Notes: generated by a model from the letters alone, not told the origin. DNA of 64,000 nt from Lysobacterales bacterium 63-13 (GCA_001899855.1 MKWR01000027.1:62001-126000), one strand, 5' to 3'. Counted from the stretch's first letter, positions 24,650 to 34,358 are shown. Numbers and translations are program-made.

Positions 24650-26152
24650 ATGAGTTCACTTACGTCTTCGTCATTGCTGCCGCCGGTCTGGGATGGGCGC
24701 TGCCTGACCCTGCATGCGCTGCCTGCGGCGACGCTCGGTGTCGTGATCGACGGTTCACGCTTCATTGATCTGGTTGCCGGCGAGGAAGGATCGGCCAAGC
24801 TGGAACTGGCGTTCTCGCCTTCGGGCAACGCGCGTCTTGCGCTCGGGGTCGCGACGGCCGATGCCGGGCATGCCACATTCGCCATCGAACTTGGCCAGCC
24901 CGGCCTGCACGCGGTCGAGGCAAGCCCTCAGCCACTGCGCAACCTCGGTGCCGCCGAGCAGCTCGTGGCCCCCGAGGCCACGCCGATGCAGCGTGAAATC
25001 GCCATCATCGTGCCCGTCTACAACGCGCCAGACGATGTCGAGCGCTGCCTCGATTCGGTACTCGCGCACACCACGGGGCCGAGTCGATTGATCGTCATCG
25101 ACGACGCGAGCACGGATGTGCGGATCGCCCCGCTGCTGGATCGCTATCGCGGCATTGCCGGTGTCGACATTCTTGCCAATGCGCAAAACCTCGGCTTCAC
25201 CGCCACGGTCAATCGCGGCATCGCCCTTGCCGGGGAGGCGGATGTCGTCTTGCTCAATGCCGATGCGGAGGTCGCCGCATCCTGGCTGACTGGATTGCGC
25301 CGTGCCCTGCATGCGGCTGACGACATTGCCACGGTGACCGCGGTTTCCGACAATGCCGGGGCATTTTCCGTACCCGAACTGGAACGGGAAAATCCCTTTC
25401 CTGCCGCCTGGACATTTGCCGAAACCGCGCTCGCCCTGTGGCAGGACGCCGGACTCGCCTATCCGCAACTGCCCACCGGCAACGGCTTCTGCATGGCGAT
25501 CCGCCGCCAGGTGATCGCCGCCGTCGGTGCCTTCGATGTCGCCGCGTTCCCGCAAGGCTACGGCGAGGAAAACGATTTCTGCCAGCGCGCCTGCGCGGCC
25601 GGTTATCGGCACCTGATCGCCGGCAATGTCCTCGTGCGGCATGCACGCAGCCGCAGCTTCGGCCATGAGCGCCGCCAGGCACTGGGGCGCGCCGGCATGC
25701 AGGTGCTGCGCGAGCGCTGGCCGCGCTATGAGGCGGATGTCGGCGCGCAGTTGTTTTCCTTTGAACGCCGCGTCCTCGATTGGCGCGTGCGACGGATCCA
25801 TGCCGAAGCAGCGAGCCGGCATCCGCGTCCACGTGCGCTGTGCTTCGGCACGACTGCCGGGATCGACACGGCAAACGCGTACGATACGCTGATGCTGACA
25901 TCATCCAATCACGGATTCGCCCTCGGTCGCCATGGCGGCCCACCGCTTGAAACCAGCGCATCCCTCGACGCGCGCACTGCTTCGACCTGGCTGCAACGCC
26001 ATGCGATCGATCGCCTCGTGCTGGCGCGTGAAGCACTCGATCCGGCCTCCACCATGCTGGCCAGCGCGGCGGTCCGCCTTGGCGTTGCCCTGCAATGCGG
26101 CGAGCAATTCGATGCCGATGCACTGCGCAGCTTTCCGCGGAGGCCGGCATGA
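24650..26152 (+). CDS. Glycosyltransferase, GT2 type, with extra N- and C-terminal domains
   Basis: A 500-residue protein. Residues 1-110 are a small beta-rich domain that does not match the family core. The GT2 core starts at REIAIIVPVYNAPDDVERCL, has LIVIDDASTD, a VVLLNADAEV metal motif and YGEENDFCQRACAAGYRHL. After about residue 370 there is a further domain of about 130 residues, Ala-rich, without motifs I recognise. It is followed without a gap by gmd (ATGA overlap) and a GT4 gene. It probably adds a GDP-mannose-derived or other sugar to the same polysaccharide. Confidence 0.85.
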   Translation: MSSLTSSSLLPPVWDGRCLTLHALPAATLGVVIDGSRFIDLVAGEEGSAKLELAFSPSGNARLALGVATADAGHATFAIELGQPGLHAVEASPQPLRNLGAAEQLVAPEATPMQREIAIIVPVYNAPDDVERCLDSVLAHTTGPSRLIVIDDASTDVRIAPLLDRYRGIAGVDILANAQNLGFTATVNRGIALAGEADVVLLNADAEVAASWLTGLRRALHAADDIATVTAVSDNAGAFSVPELERENPFPAAWTFAETALALWQDAGLAYPQLPTGNGFCMAIRRQVIAAVGAFDVAAFPQGYGEENDFCQRACAAGYRHLIAGNVLVRHARSRSFGHERRQALGRAGMQVLRERWPRYEADVGAQLFSFERRVLDWRVRRIHAEAASRHPRPRALCFGTTAGIDTANAYDTLMLTSSNHGFALGRHGGPPLETSASLDARTASTWLQRHAIDRLVLAREALDPASTMLASAAVRLGVALQCGEQFDADALRSFPRRPA

Positions 26153-27195
26153 GCCGCCGCTACGCCCGCGCGTTGATCACCGGCATCAACGGCCAGGACG
26201 GTGCCTGGCTTGCGGCACGCCTGCTTGGCGAAGGCATCGAGGTCTTCGGCACGCATCGCCCGACCAGTCCGGCAGGCAATTGGCGCTTGCAGGAACTCGG
26301 CTTGGCCAATCATGCGAACCTGCACCTGCATGCGCTGGATGCCGGCAATATCGGCGCCTGTCGCGACTTGCTCGCTGATGTCGAGCCGCAGGCGATCTTC
26401 CATCTGGCTGGACAATCACGCGTTGCCGATTCCTTTCGCGATCCGCTGGGCAGCGTCCAGGCCAACGGCATCGCCACCCTGAACCTGCTCGAAGCCATGC
26501 GCCGGCAGACCCCCGATGCACATTTCGTGCTCGCAGCGAGCGCGGAAATCTTCGGCAGCCCGGAAGTGGCGCCGCAGGATGAGGGAACACCGTTGCGCGC
26601 GGCATCGCCGTACGGGCTTTCCAAATTGCTCGCGCATGCGGCAATGGGCAGCTGGCGGGCCAGTTTCGGCCTCGCGGCCAGCAGCGCAGTCCTCTTCAAC
26701 CACGAATCGGAATTGCGCGACGAGGCATTTGTCACGCGCAAGATCAGCCTCGGCGTTGCCCGCATCCTGCTCGGGAAGCAGCAGGAACTCGCCCTCGGCA
26801 ATCTCGATGCGCGCCGCGATTTCGGCTACGCCCCCGAGTACATGGCGGCGCTGGCGAACATGGCCGATCGCGAATCCGGCGACGATTACGTGCTGGCGAC
26901 CGGCCACGCTGCCAGCGTGCGTGAATTCGCCAGTGCCGCGTTTGCCGCGATCGACATGCCGATCGAGTGGCAAGGCCACGCCGCCGCCGAGATCGGGCGC
27001 GAAGTGAAAAGCGGCGAGGTGCGCGTGCGCATCGATACGCGCCTGTTGCGACCGGTCGATGCACCCTTGCTGGTCGGCAATGCCGGCAAGGCGCGCAAGC
27101 AGCTCGGCTTCGATCCACAGATCGACCTGCACGAACTCACCCGACGCATGGTCGAGGCGGATCTGCAACGCGAACGCAACGGTCGCCCGGGCTGA
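26149..27195 (+). CDS. gmd: GDP-mannose 4,6-dehydratase
   Basis: A 348-residue short-chain dehydrogenase/reductase of the extended type. It converts GDP-D-mannose to GDP-4-keto-6-deoxymannose, precursor of GDP-fucose, GDP-rhamnose, GDP-perosamine and related sugars. NADP-binding motif: TGINGQDGAWLAARLL. Substrate and catalytic motifs: LAGQSRVADSF, SAEIFGS (Ser in place of the usual catalytic Thr, then Glu) and SPYGLSKLLAH (Tyr and Lys). The C-terminus has RPVDAPLLVGNAGKA, typical of Gmd. The ATG overlaps the GT2 stop and the stop overlaps the GT4 start by one base. No reductase, epimerase or aminotransferase that would finish the sugar lies in the window. Confidence 0.9.
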   Translation: MSRRYARALITGINGQDGAWLAARLLGEGIEVFGTHRPTSPAGNWRLQELGLANHANLHLHALDAGNIGACRDLLADVEPQAIFHLAGQSRVADSFRDPLGSVQANGIATLNLLEAMRRQTPDAHFVLAASAEIFGSPEVAPQDEGTPLRAASPYGLSKLLAHAAMGSWRASFGLAASSAVLFNHESELRDEAFVTRKISLGVARILLGKQQELALGNLDARRDFGYAPEYMAALANMADRESGDDYVLATGHAASVREFASAAFAAIDMPIEWQGHAAAEIGREVKSGEVRVRIDTRLLRPVDAPLLVGNAGKARKQLGFDPQIDLHELTRRMVEADLQRERNGRPG

Positions 27196-28331
27196 TGCGC
27201 GTCATCTTCAATGTCGATGCGATCAGTGCACCACTGACCGGCATCGGTCGCTACGCGCTGGAACTCGCGCAAGGCCTCGCCACGCATCCGCATATCGAGC
27301 AACTGCGCCTGTATTCGGCAATTCGCTGGGTCGAGGATCCGGCCGATGCGCTGTCCTCGAACCGCATGTTCGCCAGCCTGCGCAACAACCTGCCATTCAA
27401 GACGCGCGCACTGGAAATGTATTCCGGCCTGCGCAACGTGCTCTTTCGCGCGCATACGCGAAAGCTCCAGGGTTATCTGTTGCACACGCCAAACTACATC
27501 CTCATGCCGTTCGACGGACCGTGCGTGACCACCGTGCACGATCTGTCTGCATTCAATTTTCCGGAAACCCATCCGCCCGAACGCGTGCGCTTCCTCGAAC
27601 GCCACTTGCCGCGCACGCTGGAACGCGCCGAGCGCGTGCTCGCCGATTCGCGATTCATCGCCGAGGAGATCCACGAAAAGCTCGGCGTTCCCCGCGAAAA
27701 GCTGCGCGTGGTCGCGCTCGGTGTCGATCCGGTGTATCACCCGCGCAAAAGTGAAACCCTGGCCGAGGCGATGAGCCGCCATGGCCTTGTCGCAGGCAGC
27801 TATCTGCTGGTCGTCGCCACCCAGGAGCCGCGCAAGAACCTGATCCGCCTGGCCAATGCCTACGCCGCGCTGCCGGCACGCCTGCGTGAACGCCATCCGC
27901 TGATCATCGTCGGCGCGCGTGGCTGGCTGAATGCCGAACTGGAACGCGTGCTGGCACCGCTCGAGGCAAGCGGTTCGAGTCGCCGCCTCGGCTATGTCAG
28001 CGAAGCCGACTTGCCGCTGATCTATGCCGGCGCGCGCGGTTTTGCCTTTCCATCCCTGTACGAAGGCTTCGGCTTGCCGGTGCTCGAAGCCATGGCCAGC
28101 GGTATTCCCGTGCTGACATCGAATGTCTCGTCATTGCCCGAGGTGTGCGCCGGCATTGCCCTGTGCGTCGATCCGCTTGATGAGGATGCCTTGCGCGCAG
28201 GACTCGAACATCTCCTCGAAGATGACACCTGGCGCTCGCGCAGCGCGGCCGACGGACTCGCCCACGCCGCCAGCTTTCCCTGGTCGCGCTGCGTGGATGA
28301 AACCGTGGCGGTGTATCGCGAAATCGTTTGA
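27195..28331 (+). CDS. Glycosyltransferase, GT4 type
   Basis: A 378-residue GT-B glycosyltransferase. N-terminus MRVIFNVDAISAPLTGIGRY is typical of mannosyltransferases of the WbaZ/WbdA sort. Then VTTVHDLSAFNFPETHP, the donor-domain start YLLVVATQEPRKNL and the nucleotide-sugar motif FPSLYEGFGLPVLEAMASG with paired glutamates. It is coupled by one base to gmd, so a 6-deoxymannose-type or mannose donor is a reasonable guess. Last gene of the three-gene operon 24650-28331. Confidence 0.9.
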   Translation: MRVIFNVDAISAPLTGIGRYALELAQGLATHPHIEQLRLYSAIRWVEDPADALSSNRMFASLRNNLPFKTRALEMYSGLRNVLFRAHTRKLQGYLLHTPNYILMPFDGPCVTTVHDLSAFNFPETHPPERVRFLERHLPRTLERAERVLADSRFIAEEIHEKLGVPREKLRVVALGVDPVYHPRKSETLAEAMSRHGLVAGSYLLVVATQEPRKNLIRLANAYAALPARLRERHPLIIVGARGWLNAELERVLAPLEASGSSRRLGYVSEADLPLIYAGARGFAFPSLYEGFGLPVLEAMASGIPVLTSNVSSLPEVCAGIALCVDPLDEDALRAGLEHLLEDDTWRSRSAADGLAHAASFPWSRCVDETVAVYREIV

Positions 28332-28392
28332 ACGCCCACCCGCAGGCGGCCGGTCAGATTCAGCCCCGACCGCCATGCGCGGATGGGGTGGC

Positions 28393-28728
28393 TCAGGCGG
28401 TCAGATCCTTGATCGTCGTGCTCGCGCCATTGGCTTTCACGCTGCCGATGCCGGTCTCGCGAGCCGCTTCCGAGGCATACATCTGGCTGGTTCCGATCAC
28501 CTGATGATTGGCCGCCTTCAGGTTGAAGTGCAGCTTGTCGTTTTTCGCCGCCTTGCGCTCGTAGTTGCCGTCATTGGCAGAGTTCGCCTGCACCGAGCGG
28601 ATGCCGCCTTCGGCTGCCGCCCTGGTCTTGTACAACTCACTGGTCAGTATCGTTTCGCTGTTTCCCGCTTTCAGGACAAAACGAAACTGCCCGTCGCTGC
28701 TCTTGCTGAGTTCGAACCAACCTGCCAT
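28393..28728 (-). CDS. yegP: YegP/DUF1508 family protein
   Basis: A 111-residue protein made of two tandem DUF1508 repeats of about 50 residues. The first runs from GWFELSKSSDGQFRFVLKAG to AEGGIRSVQAN; the second repeats the pattern KLHFNLKAANHQVIGTSQMY. Length and layout match E. coli YegP (110 aa). The start is set by AGGAGC six bases upstream. The biochemical role of the family is unknown. It converges with the GT4 gene 62 bases away. Confidence 0.9.
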   Translation of the reverse strand: MAGWFELSKSSDGQFRFVLKAGNSETILTSELYKTRAAAEGGIRSVQANSANDGNYERKAAKNDKLHFNLKAANHQVIGTSQMYASEAARETGIGSVKANGASTTIKDLTA

Positions 28729-29147
28729 GGAAATGCTCCTGCCTGTTGAAGTAAGCACGTCGTCGTCAAACCGGCGGCTTGACGGCAACACCACAGCAAT
28801 TCTTATCACGCTCCCTCGGCAGGAGAAGTCCACGAGTCCGGTTCGTGACGATTGTTCACCGCGAGTGGGGATGGCGAGGGATTCCGTATCCACGATCCAT
28901 TCCCGCTCACCTGCGGAGGCATTTTGGGTGCATCGAGCGCCCTGATTGTGCCGATTCCATTCTGATGGGCAGGGGAGCGCCTTCATTCGTGAAGGCCAAG
29001 CCATTCGCCTCAAAGTGCGTTGGACACTCGCTATCGCGAGTACCCCGATTCGCCTTCGAGATTTCGGGTATCCCGATTCATCGTCCCGCCGAGGCACGAT
29101 CGAACTTGTGCATGCGCCCGGACCCGCAGCGGAATCCCCACAAAGCA
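28729..29147. other. Non-coding stretch upstream of yegP
   Basis: About 420 bases between the yegP start and the hairpin behind the subtilase gene. Short open frames exist on both strands but none has a ribosome site, a start context or a protein I recognise. The yegP promoter must lie here, on the minus strand, but no convincing -35/-10 pair stands out. Short GATTC-containing patches (about 28880 and 29040-29080) resemble decayed units of the interspersed repeat seen near hrpA; the resemblance is too weak to call a copy. Confidence 0.45.
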
Positions 29148-29175
29148 GAAGCCCGGGCATGCCCGGGCTTCTTTT
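29148..29175 (-). terminator. Hairpin terminator after the subtilase gene
   Basis: GAAGCCCGGGC (29148-29158) pairs perfectly with GCCCGGGCTTC (29161-29171) across a 2-base centre. A T-rich tract follows on the plus strand (TTTTCGTT) and a weaker one (TTCTGCTTTG) on the minus strand. It lies 30 bases past the subtilase stop, in the right place for its terminator; it may also act on any plus-strand transcript. Confidence 0.7.
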
Positions 29176-29201
29176 CGTTGCAACTCAACCAATGACGACG
29201 A

Positions 29202-31547
29202 TCAATTGCGCTTGACCGCAACCGTGATGTGGGCTGGCGGAGCAAGGGTGTTGGCTTCGGTGAAATTGACCGTGCCGAACGCAATACCGGTGGTCGGCCC
29301 GGTCGTGGTCGCGGTGATCGTGATCGTCTGCGTTTCCGGAGCCGATGGCGGAACAAAGGTTTCGAAGTTGCCGGCAAAAACAACGTCTGGATCCGGGATG
29401 CCCGCACCGGTGAAGGAGAACGAGGTCGGGTTGACCGTTACGGTCACGCCGGGCGGCTGGTTCACGCTCACGTTCCATGTCGTGGCGGCCGATGAGCTGT
29501 TGCGCAATACGCGCGTCCACTGGTAGCTCGGAACGCCCGCGGAAAGCGCGACGTTGCGCACCGACGGCAGGTTGAGCGTCTTGACGTTGATCGAGCCGCC
29601 GCTCGGATTTGCCGCGAGGAAGTTGGCGTAGGTTTCGTCCATCACGAATCCGGCAAAGGGTGCGGCGCTGAGATCGACGCGACCGCTGCCGACATCGTCG
29701 ATGTTCCACGACGTGGTCTCATCTTCCTTGGTTCCGGTCGTCTTGGCGGTCAGCATGATCGCCGACTTGACCTCGGGCGGGGTCCAGGTCGGGTTGATGG
29801 CGCGCACCAGCGCGGCTGCGCCGGCCAGATGCGGGCTCGACATCGACGTGCCACTGGTCGTGAAGTAGTCGCCGTCAGCGACGCGACCGGCCGCGTAGAT
29901 GTTCACGCCAGGTCCGGTGATGTCCGGCTTGGTCAAATCAGCCAGATTGCCCGGGGTCGGGCCGCGGAAGCTGAAGTCGGCGAGGACGTCGCCTTGAACC
30001 GGACCGGTGATGCGAGCTGCCAGAGTGGCCGTGGTGGGGGTCGCGCCATTGGCCGTGATGAAGTTGTTCATCGCGGTGCCCGCAGCCTGGGTGATGCTGT
30101 AAGCAGGGATCGTCGCGCCCGTGGTGTCCATGTTGATGGTGCCAAAGGTGTTGTTGTAGATGAAGACTTGCTGAGCGCCGGCAGCGGCCGCATTGGCGAC
30201 CTTCTCGGTAAAGGCGCAGGTGCCGCGCTGGATCAACGCCACGGCACCGGCGAAGAAATTGGCCGGGAAAGCGCCGCCTGCAGTACAGCCGATCAGGTTG
30301 GTGGCCGACACCCGGATTGGCAGGTCGGTGAACGGAACAGGGGCGGAAATGTGATTGCCCAGCGCGGTCAGCAGGTTCTGCGTGTTGGCGGGCGGAGTGC
30401 CTGGGCCGGTGGCGGAGATGCCTGCACCCATGTTGACATCCTGGGTTGAGGCGGCAACCGTCATCATCCACGGACCACGATGGTTGACCTGGCCAACCGG
30501 ATTGGTGACCGTGGCGCTCGTATTGCCCGCCGAGGCAGCAATGACGATGTCGGCATTGACCGCATCGAGGAACGAGCGGTCGTTGTCACTCCAGGGGCTG
30601 GTACCACCCGAAATCGAGAAGTTGATGACATCAACCCCGTCGATGATCGCATTCTGGATGCCGGCCGTGATCGCAGCTCCCGGGCAGGAAGATCCAGGAC
30701 AAACCTTGTAGGTGCGCAGCGAGGCGCACGGGGCAACGCCGGACATCTGCGTGAACGACCCGACCAGGTTCGGTGAGGGCACCGCCGCGTTGGTCACCAC
30801 GTTTCCGGCTGCAGTGCTGGCCGTGTGGACGCCATGACCCGAGCCATCCGCTTCCGGAGTGGGGCCGTTGCAGACGCCGGCAGTCGACGTGGAGCAGTCG
30901 TCTGCACTCAGCAATTTGTGCTCGCTGGGGCCAAAGCCGCAAGAGGCGTCATCGGCAAACGAGGGATGTGCCGCAGCAACACCGCTGTCAAGCACGCCAA
31001 CCACGACCCCCTTGCCGCGATTCCTGGCACCGCCAGGAACGGCGAGGTTCCACACGTTATCGGCGCCAATGAACGTCGGGCCACGATAGGTGTCGAGGTG
31101 ATAGATCTCTTCCTGCGTGACTGACACCACACCGGGTGCGTTGGCGATCGCAGCCGCTTCGGCGGCAGTCAGCTTCGCGGCAATACCGCTTTCGGTGATT
31201 TCATAGCTGTGCGTCACTTCGAGCGGATGTCCGATCAGCGAGGCCATCATCGCGATCTGGTCCTTCTGACGCTCGCGCAGGAAGTTGCGATAGTTTGTCG
31301 AATCCACGCTCTTCGCATCGAACTTGCGCGAACGCGCCGTCGGATCAGGTGCCGTTGCACGCAGGTTCGCGATGCCACCCTGATAGTGCAGCGCACCTGG
31401 CTCCGCAAACCGGATCAGATAGGTATTGACCGCCGGGGCCGTCTGTTCGCCGACTCCAGCAGCGACCGCATTGCTTGTCCAGACACTGCCGCCAAGGCAT
31501 GCGCCGATCACGACCGCCAAGGTCGTCACTCGAATTGATGTCGCCAT
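29202..31547 (-). CDS. Secreted subtilisin-like serine protease with PA insert
   Basis: A 781-residue S8 peptidase. A signal peptide (to about residue 30) leads to an I9-type propeptide (about 40-150). The catalytic triad is Asp187 (GVLDSGV), His238 (GSGHGVH) and Ser568 (GTSMSSPH), with oxyanion Asn342 (AASAGNTS). Residues of about 395-510 form a protease-associated insert (VALIQRGTCAFTEKVANAAA) between the oxyanion Asn and the Ser. The last 150 residues are a beta-rich Fn3-like domain. Start: ATG 31547 with TGGAG upstream; a longer frame to 31670 has no ribosome site. It would be exported and activated outside the cytoplasm. Cys pairs (203/218, 274/283) suggest disulfides. Confidence 0.93.
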   Translation of the reverse strand: MATSIRVTTLAVVIGACLGGSVWTSNAVAAGVGEQTAPAVNTYLIRFAEPGALHYQGGIANLRATAPDPTARSRKFDAKSVDSTNYRNFLRERQKDQIAMMASLIGHPLEVTHSYEITESGIAAKLTAAEAAAIANAPGVVSVTQEEIYHLDTYRGPTFIGADNVWNLAVPGGARNRGKGVVVGVLDSGVAAAHPSFADDASCGFGPSEHKLLSADDCSTSTAGVCNGPTPEADGSGHGVHTASTAAGNVVTNAAVPSPNLVGSFTQMSGVAPCASLRTYKVCPGSSCPGAAITAGIQNAIIDGVDVINFSISGGTSPWSDNDRSFLDAVNADIVIAASAGNTSATVTNPVGQVNHRGPWMMTVAASTQDVNMGAGISATGPGTPPANTQNLLTALGNHISAPVPFTDLPIRVSATNLIGCTAGGAFPANFFAGAVALIQRGTCAFTEKVANAAAAGAQQVFIYNNTFGTINMDTTGATIPAYSITQAAGTAMNNFITANGATPTTATLAARITGPVQGDVLADFSFRGPTPGNLADLTKPDITGPGVNIYAAGRVADGDYFTTSGTSMSSPHLAGAAALVRAINPTWTPPEVKSAIMLTAKTTGTKEDETTSWNIDDVGSGRVDLSAAPFAGFVMDETYANFLAANPSGGSINVKTLNLPSVRNVALSAGVPSYQWTRVLRNSSSAATTWNVSVNQPPGVTVTVNPTSFSFTGAGIPDPDVVFAGNFETFVPPSAPETQTITITATTTGPTTGIAFGTVNFTEANTLAPPAHITVAVKRN

Positions 31548-31814
31548 TGCCAAACTCCAGGAATTGGTTGCTTGAAAGGTGGGGAAGCCCGCTTCGCCAC
31601 GCCATTCAGATTGGATTCGATCGTGGGTGCGTGGACTCCGCGTTATAGCATCGCACTTCACCCCGATCAAACCGAGGCTGCCGGCGCGACGCTTCGCGAA
31701 TCCATTTTCAGAACCATCCGTTTGCGTACTGTCCGCATCGGAACCGAATCGTTCCGCCAGATGGCGCGTCCTTGTTCATGCGCAAGGCGGATGCCCGTTC
31801 CGCGCAAGCCGCAT

Positions 31815-33731
31815 TCAAGGAATGCCACGAAAGAAGGCACGGACGTCTTCGACATCGGCTGATCGCGGCATCGGCGGCAGGCTGGCGAGGAAGATGCGTC
31901 CATAGCCCTTGCTGGTCAGGCGCGGGTCGCAGAGGACCAGCACGCCGCGATCGTTGATGTCGCGGATGAGGCGACCGGCACCTTGCTTGAGGGCGATCAC
32001 GGCATTCGGGATCTGCCATTCGACAAAGGGATTGAGGCCGGATTCGCGCAACACTTCCAGGCGCGCGACCAGCACCGGATCATCCGGCGCGGCGAACGGC
32101 AACTTGTCGATGACGACGACGCTGAGTGCTTCGCCGGCGACATCGACACCCTCCCAGAAACTCGCCGCGCCCAGCAGCACGCCATTGCCCGACTCGCGGA
32201 ATCCGCTGAGCAACTGGTGGCGCGGTGCCGAACCTTGCACGAACAACGGGTACGGCACGCGCCCTTCGAGCAATTCGGCCGCATGGCGCAGGGCGCGATG
32301 CGAAGTGAAGAGGAGGAAGGCGCGGCCGGCTGATGCCTCGAGCACCGGCAGCACGGCCTCGATCATCTTTTCGGTGTAGTCGCGCGCGCCCGGCTCGGGC
32401 AGGCCTTTCGGCAGGTAGGCGAGCGCCTGGCGGGCGTAGTCGAACGGACTGTCGAGGCATACCGAGCGTGGATCGTGCAGGCCGAGCTGGCGCGCGAAAT
32501 GATCGAAGCGCCCGGCAATCGACAAGGTGGCCGAGGTGAAGATCCACGCCGCATGACTCTGCTCGCGCAATTCACGCAGCGGTTGCGAGAGATCGAGCGG
32601 TGTCGCATGCAGGGCGAATCCGTGCGCGCTCAATTCATACCAGTGCACGGAATCGCGCGCACTGCTGTCGCACAGGTGGGTGAGCCGCGCGCTCATGGCC
32701 ATGGCGCGCTCGTGCACGGCGGCAAGGCCGCGGCTGCGCTCGGCATGCACATCGAGCGCGCTGGCCAGTTCGTCGAGGGCAACGCGCACCTCTTCCAGCC
32801 CGCGTTCCACGTCGGCATCGCGCTCGATGACGACGAAGGCAGCCTTGGCCGGGAATCGATCCAGCGCCAGGCGCAGGCGCCGCACGGCAGGCGCGATGGC
32901 CTCGATCAAGGGCTGCAGGGTCGCCAGCGCCCCGCTGGCCGAGGCGCACTCGGCCAGGGTGTCGGTGGCCAGCTCGGTCAACTGGCGCGCGGTCAGGGTG
33001 ATCGAGAAGAACTGCCCGGCCAGCTCGGGAACCTGGTGCGCCTCATCGAGGATGAAGGCATGCGCGCCAGGCAGGATTTCGCCGAAGCCTTCCTGGCGGA
33101 TGGCGAGGTCGGCAAACAGCAGGTGGTGATTGACGACGACGATGTCGGCTTCCTGCGCGGCACGGCGCGCCTTGACCACGAAGCAGTCGTTGAAGAACGG
33201 GCAATCGCTGCCGAGGCAGTTTTCCGTGGTCGAGGTGACCCGCGGCCACAGCGGCGAATCCTCGGGCAACTCGGCAAGCTCGGCGCGATCGCCACTCTTC
33301 GTCGCCTTCGACCAGGCGTGGATCGACTGCAACTGGCTGACCTGCTCACGGTTGCTGAAGTGGCCTTCATTGCGCGCCTGTTCGAGGCGATGCAGGCAAA
33401 GGTAATTGGCGCGGCCCTTGAGCAAGGCCGCGGACAGGGGCGCGCCGAGCACACTGCGCACGCGCGGCAGATCGCGATGGAACAACTGGTCCTGCAGCGC
33501 CTTGGTGCCGGTGGAGATGATCACGCGCTTGCCCGAGATCATTGCCGGTACGAGGTAGGCGAAGGTCTTGCCGGTACCGGTGCCGGCCTCGGCAATCAGC
33601 GCATGGCGATCGTCGATCGCCTCGGCCACGGCGCGGGCCATGACCTGCTGCACCTCGCGCGGCACGAATCCCGGCACTTCACGTGCGAACGGACCTTCGG
33701 CCCCCAGCAATTCCTCGACCGACTCGTGCAT
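31815..33731 (-). CDS. yoaA: ATP-dependent DNA helicase, YoaA/DinG type
   Basis: A 638-residue XPD-like superfamily 2 helicase, the length of E. coli YoaA (636). Walker A is EAGTGTGKT (Lys55), the Walker B box is DEAH (229-232) and four cysteines (112, 172, 177, 183) are spaced as in the iron-sulfur cluster domain. The C-terminal motor has GVLLGAASFWEGVD, typical of the DinG/YoaA group. Such helicases unwind 5'-3' at damaged replication forks or R-loops. It is separate from the neighbouring lipoprotein gene by 50 bases. Confidence 0.9.
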   Translation of the reverse strand: MHESVEELLGAEGPFAREVPGFVPREVQQVMARAVAEAIDDRHALIAEAGTGTGKTFAYLVPAMISGKRVIISTGTKALQDQLFHRDLPRVRSVLGAPLSAALLKGRANYLCLHRLEQARNEGHFSNREQVSQLQSIHAWSKATKSGDRAELAELPEDSPLWPRVTSTTENCLGSDCPFFNDCFVVKARRAAQEADIVVVNHHLLFADLAIRQEGFGEILPGAHAFILDEAHQVPELAGQFFSITLTARQLTELATDTLAECASASGALATLQPLIEAIAPAVRRLRLALDRFPAKAAFVVIERDADVERGLEEVRVALDELASALDVHAERSRGLAAVHERAMAMSARLTHLCDSSARDSVHWYELSAHGFALHATPLDLSQPLRELREQSHAAWIFTSATLSIAGRFDHFARQLGLHDPRSVCLDSPFDYARQALAYLPKGLPEPGARDYTEKMIEAVLPVLEASAGRAFLLFTSHRALRHAAELLEGRVPYPLFVQGSAPRHQLLSGFRESGNGVLLGAASFWEGVDVAGEALSVVVIDKLPFAAPDDPVLVARLEVLRESGLNPFVEWQIPNAVIALKQGAGRLIRDINDRGVLVLCDPRLTSKGYGRIFLASLPPMPRSADVEDVRAFFRGIP

Positions 33732-33781
33732 GCCGCGAAGCGCCGCTCAGCAAACTGGTCGGACGACGGCAGCGCGCTCGC

Positions 33782-34318
33782 TCAAAGCCGCACCGGCCGC
33801 TTGACCTTGCATTGCTCGCGGCGTGTCTGCGCGTGCGCGAGATAATCGGTGTCGTTGAAACTCCTGCGCGCCTCGATGATGGTCTGCCAGTTCTGCACGC
33901 ACAGCGTGCCGACTTGCGGGCCATTCTTGAAACTCTCGTAGGCAAGCTTCTCGGCTTCGATGATGTTGCCGCGCAGGAACTCGATCTCGGCTTCGTCCTG
34001 CAACAGGTCCGGGGCCTCGGGGGCGAGGGCGCGTGCCTTGACGATGGCCGCGTAGGCGTCGTCGAACTGCTGCTGTTGTTCGGCTTGCCTGGCCTTTTCG
34101 ACGAAGCCCTCGACGGCCGGATCACGCAGCGGATTGACCTGCAAGGCCGAATCTTCGCCGGCATTGGCCGCGCGGATCGCCTTGACCGCAGAGATGCGCT
34201 CGCTGACCGGACGCACCAGGCTGGATGGGGCTGATGGATTTGAACTCGAGCAGGCAACCAGGGCGAGGCTGCCGGCGTAAAGGATGAACGGGCGCATGCA
34301 ACGGGCAAGGATGGACAT
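33782..34318 (-). CDS. Lipoprotein with TPR-like helices
   Basis: A 178-residue predicted lipoprotein. From the ATG at 34297 the protein starts MRPFILYAGSLALVACSSS, a lipoprotein signal with lipobox LVAC; the ATG at 34318 adds seven residues (MSILARC). Residues of about 65-160 contain helix pairs of TPR type (AEQQQQFDDAYAAIVKARAL then NIIEAEKLAYESFKNGP). It lies 40 bases after PBP1B on the same strand, so an outer-membrane accessory of peptidoglycan synthesis is possible; that is a guess from position. No clear ribosome site favours either start. Confidence 0.68.
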   Translation of the reverse strand: MSILARCMRPFILYAGSLALVACSSSNPSAPSSLVRPVSERISAVKAIRAANAGEDSALQVNPLRDPAVEGFVEKARQAEQQQQFDDAYAAIVKARALAPEAPDLLQDEAEIEFLRGNIIEAEKLAYESFKNGPQVGTLCVQNWQTIIEARRSFNDTDYLAHAQTRREQCKVKRPVRL

Positions 34319-34358
34319 GGAAAGCACTACGCAAAAACGGAAGTCGGCAAGCATACCG

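Noticed and set aside
29041-29100. Possible fourth repeat copy near 29040-29100 (GATTC and CCCGATTC patches)
   Set aside because: Only scattered units, with neither the core nor paired arms; at best a relic.
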